Source: Actinoplanes sp. KI2
GTDB lineage: Bacteria; Actinomycetota; Actinomycetes; Mycobacteriales; Micromonosporaceae
NCBI RefSeq assembly: GCF_025630775.1
Contig: NZ_JAOSZE010000025.1
Coordinates: 97,959-161,958 of the forward strand
Direction: 5' to 3'
Length of the DNA stretch: 64,000 nucleotides
Part shown: piece after piece, positions 35,727 to 44,330 of the stretch
Position numbering within the stretch: position 1 is the stretch's first letter
Layout of the letters: the number at the start of each line of letters is the position of its first letter
The notes under the pieces: model-generated
Database searches by the model: none
Told to the model about the DNA's origin: nothing
Seen by the model: only the letters and a program-made list of their open reading frames with translations
Translations under genes and position numbers: made by a program

Positions 35727-37286
35727 TTGTCCCGCTTTCTCGTGGTCGCCGCGGCGGCCGTGGGCGCGATTCTCATACCGGCCGGGGTCGCGCAGGCCGC
35801 CGCCGCGAACCACCGGCCGACCGTTCCCGCGACCCTTTCCGCCGCCGGCATCGCCTGCGGCGACAAGGGCATCTTCATCGGCACCACCACGCCGGAGCTC
35901 GGCGCCCGGCTCGACGACCCGGACTTCGGCGTCAACGCGGCCGAGAGTGTGACCGCGACCTTCGCGCTGTGGCCGGTCGGCCACGCCGAGCAGCGGGTCG
36001 AGTGGTCCGCCGGCACGCCGCTGACCGTCGCCGGCGGTCTCGCCCGGTCGAAGCCGGCGGCGCCGCTGCTCAACGGCGTGCGCTACCGCTTCGAGGTCCG
36101 CGCCACCGACGCGGCCGGCGCCCAGTCGCGCTGGTCGCCCGAGTGCACCTTCACGGTGGACACGACCGTGCCGCACCCGCCGGCGGTGACCTCCACCGAC
36201 TACCCCGCGACCGGCGAGGCGGGCGGCCCCGGGATCCCCGGCACGTTCACCCTCGCGGTCGCCGGGGGCGACACCGACGTGGTCAAGTTCCGCTGGTCCG
36301 CCCCGGGCGTCGGTCTGACCGACGTGCCGGTCGGCGCCCACGGCAGGGCAGTCATCCGGTACACGCCGGCCACCTACGCCACCAACCACATCGCCGTCCA
36401 GGCGATCGACCGCACCGGCAATCGCTCGGGCGAGACGACGTACGAGTTCCGCGTCCGCGACACCGAGCCCCAACTGACCGACCTCACCCCCGACGCCGGC
36501 CCGGGCGAGTCGCACACGTTGCGGGTGGCCCCCGGCAAGCTCGGCGGCCTGGTCTCCTACGACTACCGCCTGAACGACGGCCCCGCCACCACGGTCACCG
36601 CCGCGGCGGACGGCACCGCGACCTTCGTCGTCACCCCCACCGCGCCGGGCATGAACACCGTCTCGGTCATCGGCCACACGGCCGCGGGCCTGCCGACGGG
36701 CGAGGCGAGATGGAGCGTGAACCTGGTCTACCCGCCCACCACCCCGACGGTGACCTCGCCCGACTTCCCGGCGGACGGCACCCCGCCGCCCCTGGTCGGC
36801 CAGCAGGTCACGCTGACCTTCCACCCCGGCGAGCCGGGCGTGACCGAGTACGTCTGGTCGACCGACTTCGGCGCCACCGAGCGGGTGACCCCGGCCGGCC
36901 CGGACGGCACGGCCACCGTCCAGTACACCCCCCGCGACTGGCCCTACCTGGACGTACAGATCCGCAGCCGGGCGGCGAGCGGCACCGAGTCGTCGATCGC
37001 GGAGTTCGGCTGGGACCTGACGTCACACGCCCCGCAGGTCTCGTCGGAGCAGTACCCGATGTACGGGAGCGGGACCGGAGCCGGCGAGTTCGTCTTCGCG
37101 CCGGCACACGACGGCGTGACCGGCTACGAGTACTCCTTCAACGACGGCGAGACCCAGACCGTCACCGGCGAGACGGCCACGATCACCTGGACCCCGGACG
37201 CGTCCGGCTGGGTGACCCTGCGGGTACGCGAACACGTCGGCGACATCGTCTCCGACCCCACCGAGTACCAGTTCCGCGTCCTCTGA
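35727..37286 (+). CDS. Secreted protein with repeated Ig/fibronectin-like domains
   Basis: A 519-aa protein with a Sec signal peptide (SRFLVVAAAAVGAILIPAGVAQA, cleavage near residue 24-25). The mature part looks like four or five beta-sandwich modules of about 90 residues separated by Pro-rich linkers (VTSTDYPATGEAGG, VTSPDFPADGTPPP, VSSEQYPMYGSGTG), each with a Y-x-F/Y-R or Y-x-Y motif near the end. No enzymatic domain, cell-wall anchor or lipobox. The start is TTG 35727 with a strong AGGAGG 7 bases upstream, partly inside a hairpin. A perfect terminator follows. Function unknown; surface or matrix binding is a guess. Confidence 0.75.
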   Translation: MSRFLVVAAAAVGAILIPAGVAQAAAANHRPTVPATLSAAGIACGDKGIFIGTTTPELGARLDDPDFGVNAAESVTATFALWPVGHAEQRVEWSAGTPLTVAGGLARSKPAAPLLNGVRYRFEVRATDAAGAQSRWSPECTFTVDTTVPHPPAVTSTDYPATGEAGGPGIPGTFTLAVAGGDTDVVKFRWSAPGVGLTDVPVGAHGRAVIRYTPATYATNHIAVQAIDRTGNRSGETTYEFRVRDTEPQLTDLTPDAGPGESHTLRVAPGKLGGLVSYDYRLNDGPATTVTAAADGTATFVVTPTAPGMNTVSVIGHTAAGLPTGEARWSVNLVYPPTTPTVTSPDFPADGTPPPLVGQQVTLTFHPGEPGVTEYVWSTDFGATERVTPAGPDGTATVQYTPRDWPYLDVQIRSRAASGTESSIAEFGWDLTSHAPQVSSEQYPMYGSGTGAGEFVFAPAHDGVTGYEYSFNDGETQTVTGETATITWTPDASGWVTLRVREHVGDIVSDPTEYQFRVL

Positions 37287-37292
37287 AAAGGG

Positions 37293-37323
37293 GGTACCGG
37301 GGTCGCGTCACGACCCCGGTACC
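37293..37323. terminator. Bidirectional terminator between secreted protein and chitosanase genes
   Basis: Perfect 13-bp stem GGTACCGGGGTCG (37293-37305) with 37311-37323 and loop CGTCA, between two converging genes. Confidence 0.9.
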
Positions 37324-37328
37324 TCGGG

Positions 37329-38540
37329 TCAGCCGATGTGGTACGGGTCGCCGTAGACCTTGAAGTCCAGCGGCGTGTTCAGGTCGAAGTTGCCGTTGTT
37401 GAGGAAGACGCGCTGGGCGGTGTCCACTCGGGAGGTGTCCGAGTGCGCCTCCTCCTTCTTCATCTCCACGACCCGCTCGTCGAGGAACGCGTTGAGCCAG
37501 GTCCGCTCCTCGCCGCCCTGGGACGGCGGCCTGGCCTTGGCCAGCGCCCGGCTGCGGATCGCCCGCATGCCGTCGTAGCCGTGCATGACCGCGGCGTCGT
37601 AGTAGGCGAACTGGCCCAGCGCCCGCACCCCGTCGGCCTTGCCGTCGGCGACCGACGGGTTGAAGTACACCCGGTCACGCTCGGCCTCCTGCGCGGCCTG
37701 GAACACCGGGTCGGCGGCCGCCGTCTTCCAGTCCTTGGTGAAGTTGGGGTCGAGGCCCGCGTGCGAGTCGGAGCCGTTGACGTTGCGCAGCGCCGGTAGG
37801 TACTTGGCGAGCACATTGGACGGCTTGGTGTTCGTGTACGCCTGGACCAGCTCCAGCATGTCCCCGGTTCCCGAGCAGAACCCGATGATCCCGGCGGTGT
37901 AGCCCCGCCCGTCACCGATGTCCTCGATGTAGGCGAACTGGGCCCGCCAGTCGAGCGACGAGTTCTCGGCCGCCGAGACGATCTCCATGGCGACCTCCTT
38001 CTTCGCCGGATCGTCCAGGTTCTTGCCCGAAGGGGCAGAGGTAGCCGGAGTTGTGGGTGTTGTTCCGCCGGACACGGACCAAGTCTGGTTCGCCGCGTTG
38101 TTGCATGTCCAGATCTGCAGCCGGGTGCCGTTCGCCGAGCGCTTGCCGGTGACATCGAGGCATTTGCCCGACCCGGTGTTGACCAGCGCACCGTTGGAGA
38201 CGGTCCATTTCTGGGCGCCGGTGGCGTTGCAGTCGTAGAGCTGAATCTTGGCTCCGTTCGTAGTAGAGCCGCTGGTGACGTCCATGCACTTGCCCAGCGC
38301 GCGGATCGAGCCGTCGGCGTTGCCGACCGACCATTGCTGCGCCGAGCTGCCGTTGCAGTCGTAGAGCTGCACGGCGGTGCCGTTGGCGCTGTTGGCGCCG
38401 GCGACGTCGATGCACTTGCCACCGAGACCGGTGATCGGTCCGGCGGTGGCGGCGCTGGCCGGGAGCAGGCCGTACGCGACGGCTGCGGCGGGGACGACCA
38501 GGCCCAATGAGGCGTACGCGAGTCTCCTCACGCGTTTCAT
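37329..38540 (-). CDS. csnA: Secreted chitosanase (GH46) with N-terminal ricin-type lectin module
   Basis: A 403-aa exported enzyme cleaving chitosan internally. Signal peptide about 1-31; a CBM13/ricin B trefoil (about 35-155) with three Q-x-W repeats (SAQQWSV, GAQKWTV, ANQTWSV); a TTPTTPATSAP linker; then a GH46 domain with the catalytic Glu in VSAAENSSLDW and the Asp in DIGDGRGYTAGIIGF. A lectin module in front of GH46 is less usual than a bare catalytic domain. It is divergent from a ROK regulator and importer operon. Its promoter carries the same CAACTGTTA box as the regulator's own promoter. Confidence 0.93.
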   Translation of the reverse strand: MKRVRRLAYASLGLVVPAAAVAYGLLPASAATAGPITGLGGKCIDVAGANSANGTAVQLYDCNGSSAQQWSVGNADGSIRALGKCMDVTSGSTTNGAKIQLYDCNATGAQKWTVSNGALVNTGSGKCLDVTGKRSANGTRLQIWTCNNAANQTWSVSGGTTPTTPATSAPSGKNLDDPAKKEVAMEIVSAAENSSLDWRAQFAYIEDIGDGRGYTAGIIGFCSGTGDMLELVQAYTNTKPSNVLAKYLPALRNVNGSDSHAGLDPNFTKDWKTAAADPVFQAAQEAERDRVYFNPSVADGKADGVRALGQFAYYDAAVMHGYDGMRAIRSRALAKARPPSQGGEERTWLNAFLDERVVEMKKEEAHSDTSRVDTAQRVFLNNGNFDLNTPLDFKVYGDPYHIG

Positions 38541-38590
38541 GGCGCTCCTCGAAGAGGGGGATACGGGGATGGCGCGCGCGATGGGCAGAG

Positions 38591-38619
38591 ACGCTACAAC
38601 TGTTAAAGAGCTTTATCAA
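38591..38619 (-). promoter_or_regulatory. Promoter of the chitosanase gene
   Basis: Minus strand TTGATA (38614-38619), 17-bp spacer, TAGCGT (38591-38596). Transcription should begin near 38584. The spacer contains a CAACTGTTA box at 38597-38605. Confidence 0.75.
38597..38605. promoter_or_regulatory. Candidate regulator box in the chitosanase promoter
   Basis: CAACTGTTA between -35 and -10. It matches 38695-38703 exactly, and 13 of the first 17 bases agree between the two sites. A putative binding site of the ROK repressor. Confidence 0.55.
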
Positions 38620-38659
38620 TCCCCGTCGATGATGGGGTCTAGGCTGCCTGTGGCGGGCC

Positions 38660-38688
38660 TTGACACACGCGTGGCCCGTGCCTACCGT
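38660..38688 (+). promoter_or_regulatory. Promoter of the csn regulator/importer operon
   Basis: TTGACA (38660-38665), 17-bp spacer, TACCGT (38683-38688); start expected near 38695, where the second CAACTGTTA box lies. Confidence 0.75.
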
Positions 38689-38694
38689 CCGAGG

Positions 38695-38714
38695 CAACTG
38701 TTAGTCAGTTTGCC
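38695..38714. promoter_or_regulatory. Candidate operator at the csnR transcription start
   Basis: CAACTGTTA at 38695-38703 within the dyad AACTG-TTAGT-CAGTT (38696-38710). Binding here would block csnR-E-F-G-H-K transcription. Confidence 0.55.
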
Positions 38715-38734
38715 AATCACCACCGGGAGCTCAG

Positions 38735-39907
38735 TTGCCGCGTCTGGCCGGCTCGTCCAAGCTGCTCCGCGCCATGAACGAGAGCGCGGCGCTGGCGCAC
38801 CTGCTCGACCCGGGCATGCTCACCCGGTCCGACCTGCGCAAACTCACGGCGCTCTCGACGCCGACGATCTCCGAGGTGCTGCGCCGGCTGACCGATGCGG
38901 GCCTGGTCACCGTCGTCGGCCACAACAGCGGCCGGCCCGGACCTAACGCGGAGATCTACGCCGCCAACCCGGAGGCGGCCTACACCGCGGCGGTGTCGGT
39001 GCGCGACATCGGCACCAGCGGCACCCCCTCGGTGGCCGCCGCGCTCTGCGACCTCACCGGCGCGGTCCGCGCCCGCTTCGAGTCCCGGGTCGACTTCCTC
39101 GCGGCGCAGCCGGCCGCGGCCCTGGTCGACGTGGTGGCCCGGCTGCGCGACGAGGCCGGCGTCCCGGGCGACCGGATCCGGCACGTGCAGCTCGGCGTCC
39201 CCGGCTCGTACGACGCGCGGACCGAGACCATCCGGCACGTGGACGTGCCCGGCTTCGCGCGCGCCGGCCTGGTCCCGGAGATCGCCGCCGCGCTCGGCAC
39301 GCACATCGGCGTGGACAACGACGTGAACCTGGCCGCGGTGGCCGAGCGCCGACGCGGCACCGGCCGGGACGCGGACGGCTTCGCGCTGCTCTGGATCGGC
39401 CAGGACGGCCTCGGCCTGGCGATCGACATTGCCGGCACGCTGATCCGGGGCGCCCGCGGCGGCGCCGGCGAGATCGGCTACATGCCGCTGTACTCGCCGG
39501 ACTCGGCCGATCGCAAGCTCGACCTGCAGGACCTGTTCGGCGGCGCGGCCATCCTCGAGCTGGCCCGGGACAACGGGATCGCCGGGGACACGCCGGCCGC
39601 CGTGGTCCGGGCGGCCGCGACCACGTCGGGCGATTTCATCACCGCGCTCGCCGACCGGATCGCGATCGGCCTGGCCGCGGTGACCGCCGTGCTCGACCCG
39701 TACCTGGTGGTGCTGGCCGGCCCGATCGCCCAGGCCGGCGGCGACACGCTGCTGGCCGCGGTGACCGCCGCGGCCCGCCGGACGGCGCCGCTGGAGAGCA
39801 CGATCGCGGTCACCTCCCTCGATGACGACGCGGTGCTGCTCGGCGCGCTCGACGCCGGCCTCACCGCCGTCCGCGAAGCCTTGATCACCGCAATTCGCGA
39901 CAGCTGA
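38735..39907 (+). CDS. csnR: ROK-family transcriptional regulator (CsnR-like)
   Basis: A 390-aa repressor type: N-terminal MarR-like winged helix (about 10-75, LLDPGMLTRSDLRKLTALSTPTISEVLRRLTDAGLV) and C-terminal ROK sugar-kinase fold (GVPGSYDARTETI, IGVDNDVNLAAVAERR, RGGAGEIGYMPL, DPYLVVLAGPI). The typical ROK zinc motif C-x-C-G-x-x-G-C-x-E is absent. The start is TTG 38735 with GGGAG 6 bases before. Position and gene order match csnR of Streptomyces, which controls chitosanase and glucosamine-oligomer uptake. It probably binds the two CAACTGTTA boxes and releases them on sensing a chitosan oligosaccharide (inference from family). Confidence 0.88.
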   Translation: MPRLAGSSKLLRAMNESAALAHLLDPGMLTRSDLRKLTALSTPTISEVLRRLTDAGLVTVVGHNSGRPGPNAEIYAANPEAAYTAAVSVRDIGTSGTPSVAAALCDLTGAVRARFESRVDFLAAQPAAALVDVVARLRDEAGVPGDRIRHVQLGVPGSYDARTETIRHVDVPGFARAGLVPEIAAALGTHIGVDNDVNLAAVAERRRGTGRDADGFALLWIGQDGLGLAIDIAGTLIRGARGGAGEIGYMPLYSPDSADRKLDLQDLFGGAAILELARDNGIAGDTPAAVVRAAATTSGDFITALADRIAIGLAAVTAVLDPYLVVLAGPIAQAGGDTLLAAVTAAARRTAPLESTIAVTSLDDDAVLLGALDAGLTAVREALITAIRDS

Positions 39908-39943
39908 TCCCCCCGCAGCACCCCGTCAGTTGAGAGGCCCAAA

Positions 39944-41260
39944 GTGAACAAACGGATACCCTCTGCCCTTTTTGCCCTCGGTACCGCCGTTCTGCTGACC
40001 ACCGCATGCACCCCCGCCCCGAAAGAGAACAAGATCGCCGACCCGGGCGCCAGCGTCTCCGGCACGGTCGAGCTCTGGCACTTCTTCACCGAGCGCGAGG
40101 CCGCCGCCATCGACCAGGTGATCAAGGACTTCGAGGCGTCGCACCCCAACATCAAGGTGACCGTGAAGCCCGGACAGGACGACTCGAAGGTCACTCAGGC
40201 CATCGGCGCCGGCAACGGGCCGGACATCGGACTCTCCTACTCCACCGACATCGTGGGCAAGTTCTGCTCGTCCGGGGCGTGGGTGGACCTGACCCCGTAC
40301 CTCAGCCGGGACAAGGTCGACCTGAACCAGCTCAACGCGACCACCCGGCAGTACACCGAGTACGGCGGCAAGCGCTGCGCGATGCCGTTCCTCGCCGACG
40401 CGTACGGCATGTACTACAACAAGGACATGTTCGCGAAGGCCGGCCTCACCGGGCCGCCGAAGACGCTGGACGAGCTCACCGAGGACGCCAAGAAGCTGAC
40501 CGTCAAGAACCCGGACGGCTCGCTCAAGACGGTCGGTTTCCTGCCGCTGTACGACTTCTACGAGAACGCGGCCGCCCACCTGGCCCCGTCCACCGGCGCG
40601 AAGTGGCTGACCCCGGACGGCAAGTCGGCGGTCGGCACCGACCCGAACTGGAAGACGCTGCTGACCTGGCAGAAAAACCTCGTCGACTGGTACGGCTACG
40701 ACAACCTGAACAAGTTCCGGTCCAGCCTCGGCGACGAGTTCAGCGCGGACAACGCGTTCCAGAAGGGCCAGGTCGCGATCAACATGGACGCCGAGTACCG
40801 GCTGGCGTTCCTCAAGGACCAATCCCCCAACCTCAAGTACGGGGTGGCGCCGATCCCGACCGCGGATCCGGCCCGCTACGGCGGCGGCTACGTGACCGGC
40901 AACATCATGGGTATCTCCAAGAACGCCAAGAACCCCGAGGCGGCCTGGGAGCTGATCAAGTACCTGACCACGAACGACGCGGCGGTCACCAAGCTCGCCA
41001 ACCTGATCAAGAACGTGCCGACCACGCAGAAGTCGATCGCCGACCCGACACTGAACGCGGACGCCGACTTCAAGACGTTCATCGACATCTTCACCAACCC
41101 GAACTCGATGACCACGCCGCCGTCCGCCTCCGGCCCCGCCTACCAGGAGACGTTCGGCAAGTTCCTCAACGACTACCAGGCCGGCAAGGTGAAGGACCTG
41201 GACTCCGGGCTGGCCGACGCGGACAAGCAGATCAACAGCGTCATGACCCTCGGCGGCTGA
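39944..41260 (+). CDS. csnE: Sugar ABC transporter substrate-binding lipoprotein (CsnE-like)
   Basis: A 438-aa extracellular solute-binding protein family 1 member. Lipoprotein signal MNKRIPSALFALGTAVLLTTAC, lipid-modified Cys 22. Binding-protein features include VELWHFFTEREAAAIDQVIKDFEA, GNGPDIGLSYSTDIVGKF, GMYYNKDMFAKAGL and GGGYVTGNIMGISKNAKNPEAAWE. It delivers oligosaccharides to the two permeases downstream. Neighbours argue for glucosamine oligomers. GTG start at 39944 with GAGAGG upstream, 36 bases after csnR. Confidence 0.9.
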   Translation: MNKRIPSALFALGTAVLLTTACTPAPKENKIADPGASVSGTVELWHFFTEREAAAIDQVIKDFEASHPNIKVTVKPGQDDSKVTQAIGAGNGPDIGLSYSTDIVGKFCSSGAWVDLTPYLSRDKVDLNQLNATTRQYTEYGGKRCAMPFLADAYGMYYNKDMFAKAGLTGPPKTLDELTEDAKKLTVKNPDGSLKTVGFLPLYDFYENAAAHLAPSTGAKWLTPDGKSAVGTDPNWKTLLTWQKNLVDWYGYDNLNKFRSSLGDEFSADNAFQKGQVAINMDAEYRLAFLKDQSPNLKYGVAPIPTADPARYGGGYVTGNIMGISKNAKNPEAAWELIKYLTTNDAAVTKLANLIKNVPTTQKSIADPTLNADADFKTFIDIFTNPNSMTTPPSASGPAYQETFGKFLNDYQAGKVKDLDSGLADADKQINSVMTLGG

Positions 41261-41263
41261 CCG

Positions 41264-42190
41264 ATGACCGCCATCCGCGTACGGAAGAACCTCACGATCC
41301 TGTCGATGCTGGCGCCCGCGCTCATCGGGATCGCGGTGTTCTTCCTCTACCCCCTGATCTCGGCGGTGTACTTCTCGCTCACGAAGTTCGACCTGCTGTC
41401 CGTGCCGCAGTGGGTCGGGCTGGACAACTACAAGCGGATGGCGGACGACCCGTTCCTGCTCCAGTCGGTGCGCAACACCCTGTGGATGGTGGTGGTCTTC
41501 GTCCCGGTGCGGATCATCGGGGCGATCGGCCTGGCGATGCTGCTGACCAACCTGCGGCGCGGCGCGGGCTTCTTCCGGACGATCTTCTACCTGCCCGCGC
41601 TCGTCCCGCCGGTGGCCGCCACCATCGCGTTCGTCTACCTGCTCAAGCCGGGCACCGGCCCGGTGAACCACCTCCTCGAGAAGATCGGCATCGACGGCCC
41701 GCTCTGGTTCAACTCTCCCGCCTGGGCGAAGCCGTCACTGGTCCTGCTGGGCCTGTGGGCCATCGGGGACCTGATGGTGATCTTCCTGGCGGCGGTGCTG
41801 GGCGTTCCGGAGAGCCTGTATGAGGCCGCGTCGCTGGACGGCGCGAACGCCTGGCACAAGTTCCGGTCGATCACGCTGCCGACGATCCAGCCGGTGATCC
41901 TGTTCGCCGCGGTCACCGGCGTGATCTACACGTTGCAGTACTTCGACCAGGCGGCGGTGGCCGGCTCGATCGCCAGCGGGCAGGCCACCACCGGCGCCGG
42001 CATCTCCCAGTCCTTCGGCTACCCGGAGGGCTCGACCTTCACCTATCCGCTCTGGCTGTACACCGTCGGGTTCCGCTACAACGCGCTCGGCTACGCGAAC
42101 GCGCTGGCGGTCGCCCTATTCCTGGTCGCGTTCATCGTCACCCTGATTTTGCTGCGCCGGGCCAAGGCCTTCTCCGGGGAGGAATCATGA
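41264..42190 (+). CDS. csnF: Sugar ABC transporter permease (CsnF-like)
   Basis: A 308-aa inner-membrane subunit of the MalF/LacF type with about six membrane spans. The EAA loop that docks the ATPase is EAASLDGANAWHKFRSITLPTIQP. ATG 41264 lies 3 bases after csnE, and the stop overlaps csnG (ATGA), so the transporter genes are tightly coupled. No ATPase is encoded in the operon; MsiK (9-1094) or another shared ATPase must supply energy. Confidence 0.92.
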   Translation: MTAIRVRKNLTILSMLAPALIGIAVFFLYPLISAVYFSLTKFDLLSVPQWVGLDNYKRMADDPFLLQSVRNTLWMVVVFVPVRIIGAIGLAMLLTNLRRGAGFFRTIFYLPALVPPVAATIAFVYLLKPGTGPVNHLLEKIGIDGPLWFNSPAWAKPSLVLLGLWAIGDLMVIFLAAVLGVPESLYEAASLDGANAWHKFRSITLPTIQPVILFAAVTGVIYTLQYFDQAAVAGSIASGQATTGAGISQSFGYPEGSTFTYPLWLYTVGFRYNALGYANALAVALFLVAFIVTLILLRRAKAFSGEES

Positions 42191-43077
42191 CGGCCGCCGT
42201 GCTCGAGGTACCGTCCGAGCCGATCGTCAAGCCGGCGCCGAGCCGGCGCAACCGGCGGCAGAGCCGGCTCGCCTGGGTCGCCCAGCACAGCATCGCGATC
42301 GTGCTGGTCATCATGTTCGTGACCCCGGTGGTCTACCTGGTGCTGCTCTCGCTGATGACCAGCAACCAGGCGTTGACCAGCAACTACTGGCCGCAGACCT
42401 GGCACCCGGAGAACTACGTCAAGGTCTTCCAGGCCACCCCGCTGCCGCGCTACCTGCTCAACACGGTGATCTACGCGGTCACCGCCACGGTCCTGACCAT
42501 CGCGTCGAGCGTGCCCGCGGCGTACGCCCTCGCGAAGTTGAAGTTCCGCGGCCGCAACGTGCTGTTCCTGACCATCATCTGCGTGATGATGCTGCCGCCG
42601 CAGGTGGTCACCGTGCCGCTGTACCTGATGTGGGCGCGCTACCACCTGACCGGCTCGCTCTGGCCGCTGATCATCCCGGCGCTGTTCGGCGACGCGTTCT
42701 GCATCTTCCTGCTGCGGCAGTTCCTGCTCACCATCCCGAGCGAGTATCTCGACGCGGCCCGGGTGGACGGCTGCGGCGAGTGGCGGACCCTGCTGCGGGT
42801 GGTGCTCCCGATGGCCAAGCCGGGCATCGCGGCGGCCGGCCTGTTCCAGTTCTTCTTCTGCTGGAACGACTACTACGGGCCACTGCTGTACACCAGCGAG
42901 AATGAGAAGGCGTGGACGCTGACGCTGGGCCTGGCGTCGTTCCGCAGCGTCCACCACGTCGACTGGAACCTGGTCACGGCGGCAACGGTGCTGGCGATGG
43001 CCCCATTGATCATCATTTTCTTCTTCGCTCAGCGCGCCTTTGTACAGGGCATCACGTTAACGGGGTTCAAAGGGTGA
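42187..43077 (+). CDS. csnG: Sugar ABC transporter permease (CsnG-like)
   Basis: A 296-aa MalG-type permease, about six spans after a 30-residue cytoplasmic N-terminus rich in Arg. EAA motif: YLDAARVDGCGEWRTLLRVVLPMAKPGIAAAGLF. It pairs with the preceding permease; start and stop overlap both neighbours (ATGA, GTGA). Confidence 0.92.
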   Translation: MTAAVLEVPSEPIVKPAPSRRNRRQSRLAWVAQHSIAIVLVIMFVTPVVYLVLLSLMTSNQALTSNYWPQTWHPENYVKVFQATPLPRYLLNTVIYAVTATVLTIASSVPAAYALAKLKFRGRNVLFLTIICVMMLPPQVVTVPLYLMWARYHLTGSLWPLIIPALFGDAFCIFLLRQFLLTIPSEYLDAARVDGCGEWRTLLRVVLPMAKPGIAAAGLFQFFFCWNDYYGPLLYTSENEKAWTLTLGLASFRSVHHVDWNLVTAATVLAMAPLIIIFFFAQRAFVQGITLTGFKG

Positions 43078-44330
43078 AAATCGCGGTTATCGGCGGCGGC
43101 TCGACCTACACGCCCGAGTTGGTGGACGGCTTCGCCCGCCTGGGCACGATGGTCGACGAGCTCGTCCTCATCGACCCGGCGGCCGAGCGGCTGGAGATCG
43201 TCGGGGCGTTCGCGGCCCGGATCTTCGGTCACTACGGTCACCCGGGCAAGGTCACCTGGACGACCGACCTCGACGCGGGCGTGACCGACGTGGACGCCGC
43301 GGTGATCCAGCTGCGGGTCGGCGGGCAGCACGCGCGGATCAGCGACGAGACCTTCCCGCTCGAGTGCGGCTGCGTCGGGCAGGAGACGACCGGCGCGGGC
43401 GGGCTGGGCAAGGCGCTGCGCACGGTGCCCGTGGTGCTCGACGTCGCCGACCGGATCCGCCGGCGGGCCAGGCCGGGTGCCTGGATCGTCGACTTCACCA
43501 ACCCGGTCGGCATCGTCACCCGGGCGCTGCTCGACGCCGGGCACCGGGCGGTCGGCCTGTGCAACGTGGCGATCGGCTTCCAGCGCCGCTTCGCCGGCTA
43601 TCTGGGCGTCGAGCCGTCCGCCGTCGTGCTCGACCACATCGGGCTCAATCACCTGACCTGGGAGCGGGCGGCCTATGTGGACGGCGTGGACCGGCTTCCC
43701 GACCTGCTTTCCGAGCATCTGTCGGAAATATCGGATGAAGTGGACGTGCCGCCCGAGATCGTCACGATGCTCGGCAACGTGCCCTCCTACTACCTGTCGT
43801 ATTTCTACAACCACGACAAGCACGTACGGGAGTCGCTCGGCGCCCCGACGCGCGGCCAGCGGGTCGCCGAGATCGAGGCGATCCTGCTCGACATGTACCG
43901 CGATGTGACGCTCACCGAGAAGCCGGCACTGCTCGGCGAGCGCGGCGGCGCCTTCTACTCGGAGGCCGCCGTCGGCCTGCTCGCCTCGCTGTACGGGCAC
44001 GACGACACGTCCGTCCACAGTGTCAACGTGCGAAACAACGGGACCCTGCCGTTCCTGCCGGACGCGGCGGTCATCGAGGTCTCGGCCCGGGCGGGCCTCG
44101 AGGGCCCGGCGCCGCTGCCGGTCACCCCGGTCACGCCCGACCTGGCCGGCCTGATCACCCACGTCTGGGGGTACGAGGAGTATGCGCTGGACGCGGCGCT
44201 GCGCGGTGGCCGCGACCGGGTCTACCGCGCGCTGCTCGCCCATCCGCTGATCGGGCAGCACGAGTACGCCGACGCGCTGGCCGACAAGCTCATCGCGGCC
44301 GGCCGGGACCATCTCGCGTGGGCCCGATGA
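43074..44330 (+). CDS. csnH: Glycoside hydrolase family 4 enzyme (CsnH-like)
   Basis: A 418-aa NAD+- and metal-dependent glycosidase of the 6-phospho-beta-glucosidase group. N-terminal Rossmann motif KIAVIGGGSTYTPELVDGF; DFTNPVGIVTRALL; metal/active-site segment VGLCNVAIGFQRRF (Cys) and LDHIGLNHLTW (His). In this operon it should split imported glucosamine oligosaccharides or their phosphates; the exact substrate is not known from sequence. GTG 43074 overlaps the csnG stop, and its stop overlaps csnK (ATGA). Confidence 0.88.
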   Translation: MKIAVIGGGSTYTPELVDGFARLGTMVDELVLIDPAAERLEIVGAFAARIFGHYGHPGKVTWTTDLDAGVTDVDAAVIQLRVGGQHARISDETFPLECGCVGQETTGAGGLGKALRTVPVVLDVADRIRRRARPGAWIVDFTNPVGIVTRALLDAGHRAVGLCNVAIGFQRRFAGYLGVEPSAVVLDHIGLNHLTWERAAYVDGVDRLPDLLSEHLSEISDEVDVPPEIVTMLGNVPSYYLSYFYNHDKHVRESLGAPTRGQRVAEIEAILLDMYRDVTLTEKPALLGERGGAFYSEAAVGLLASLYGHDDTSVHSVNVRNNGTLPFLPDAAVIEVSARAGLEGPAPLPVTPVTPDLAGLITHVWGYEEYALDAALRGGRDRVYRALLAHPLIGQHEYADALADKLIAAGRDHLAWAR

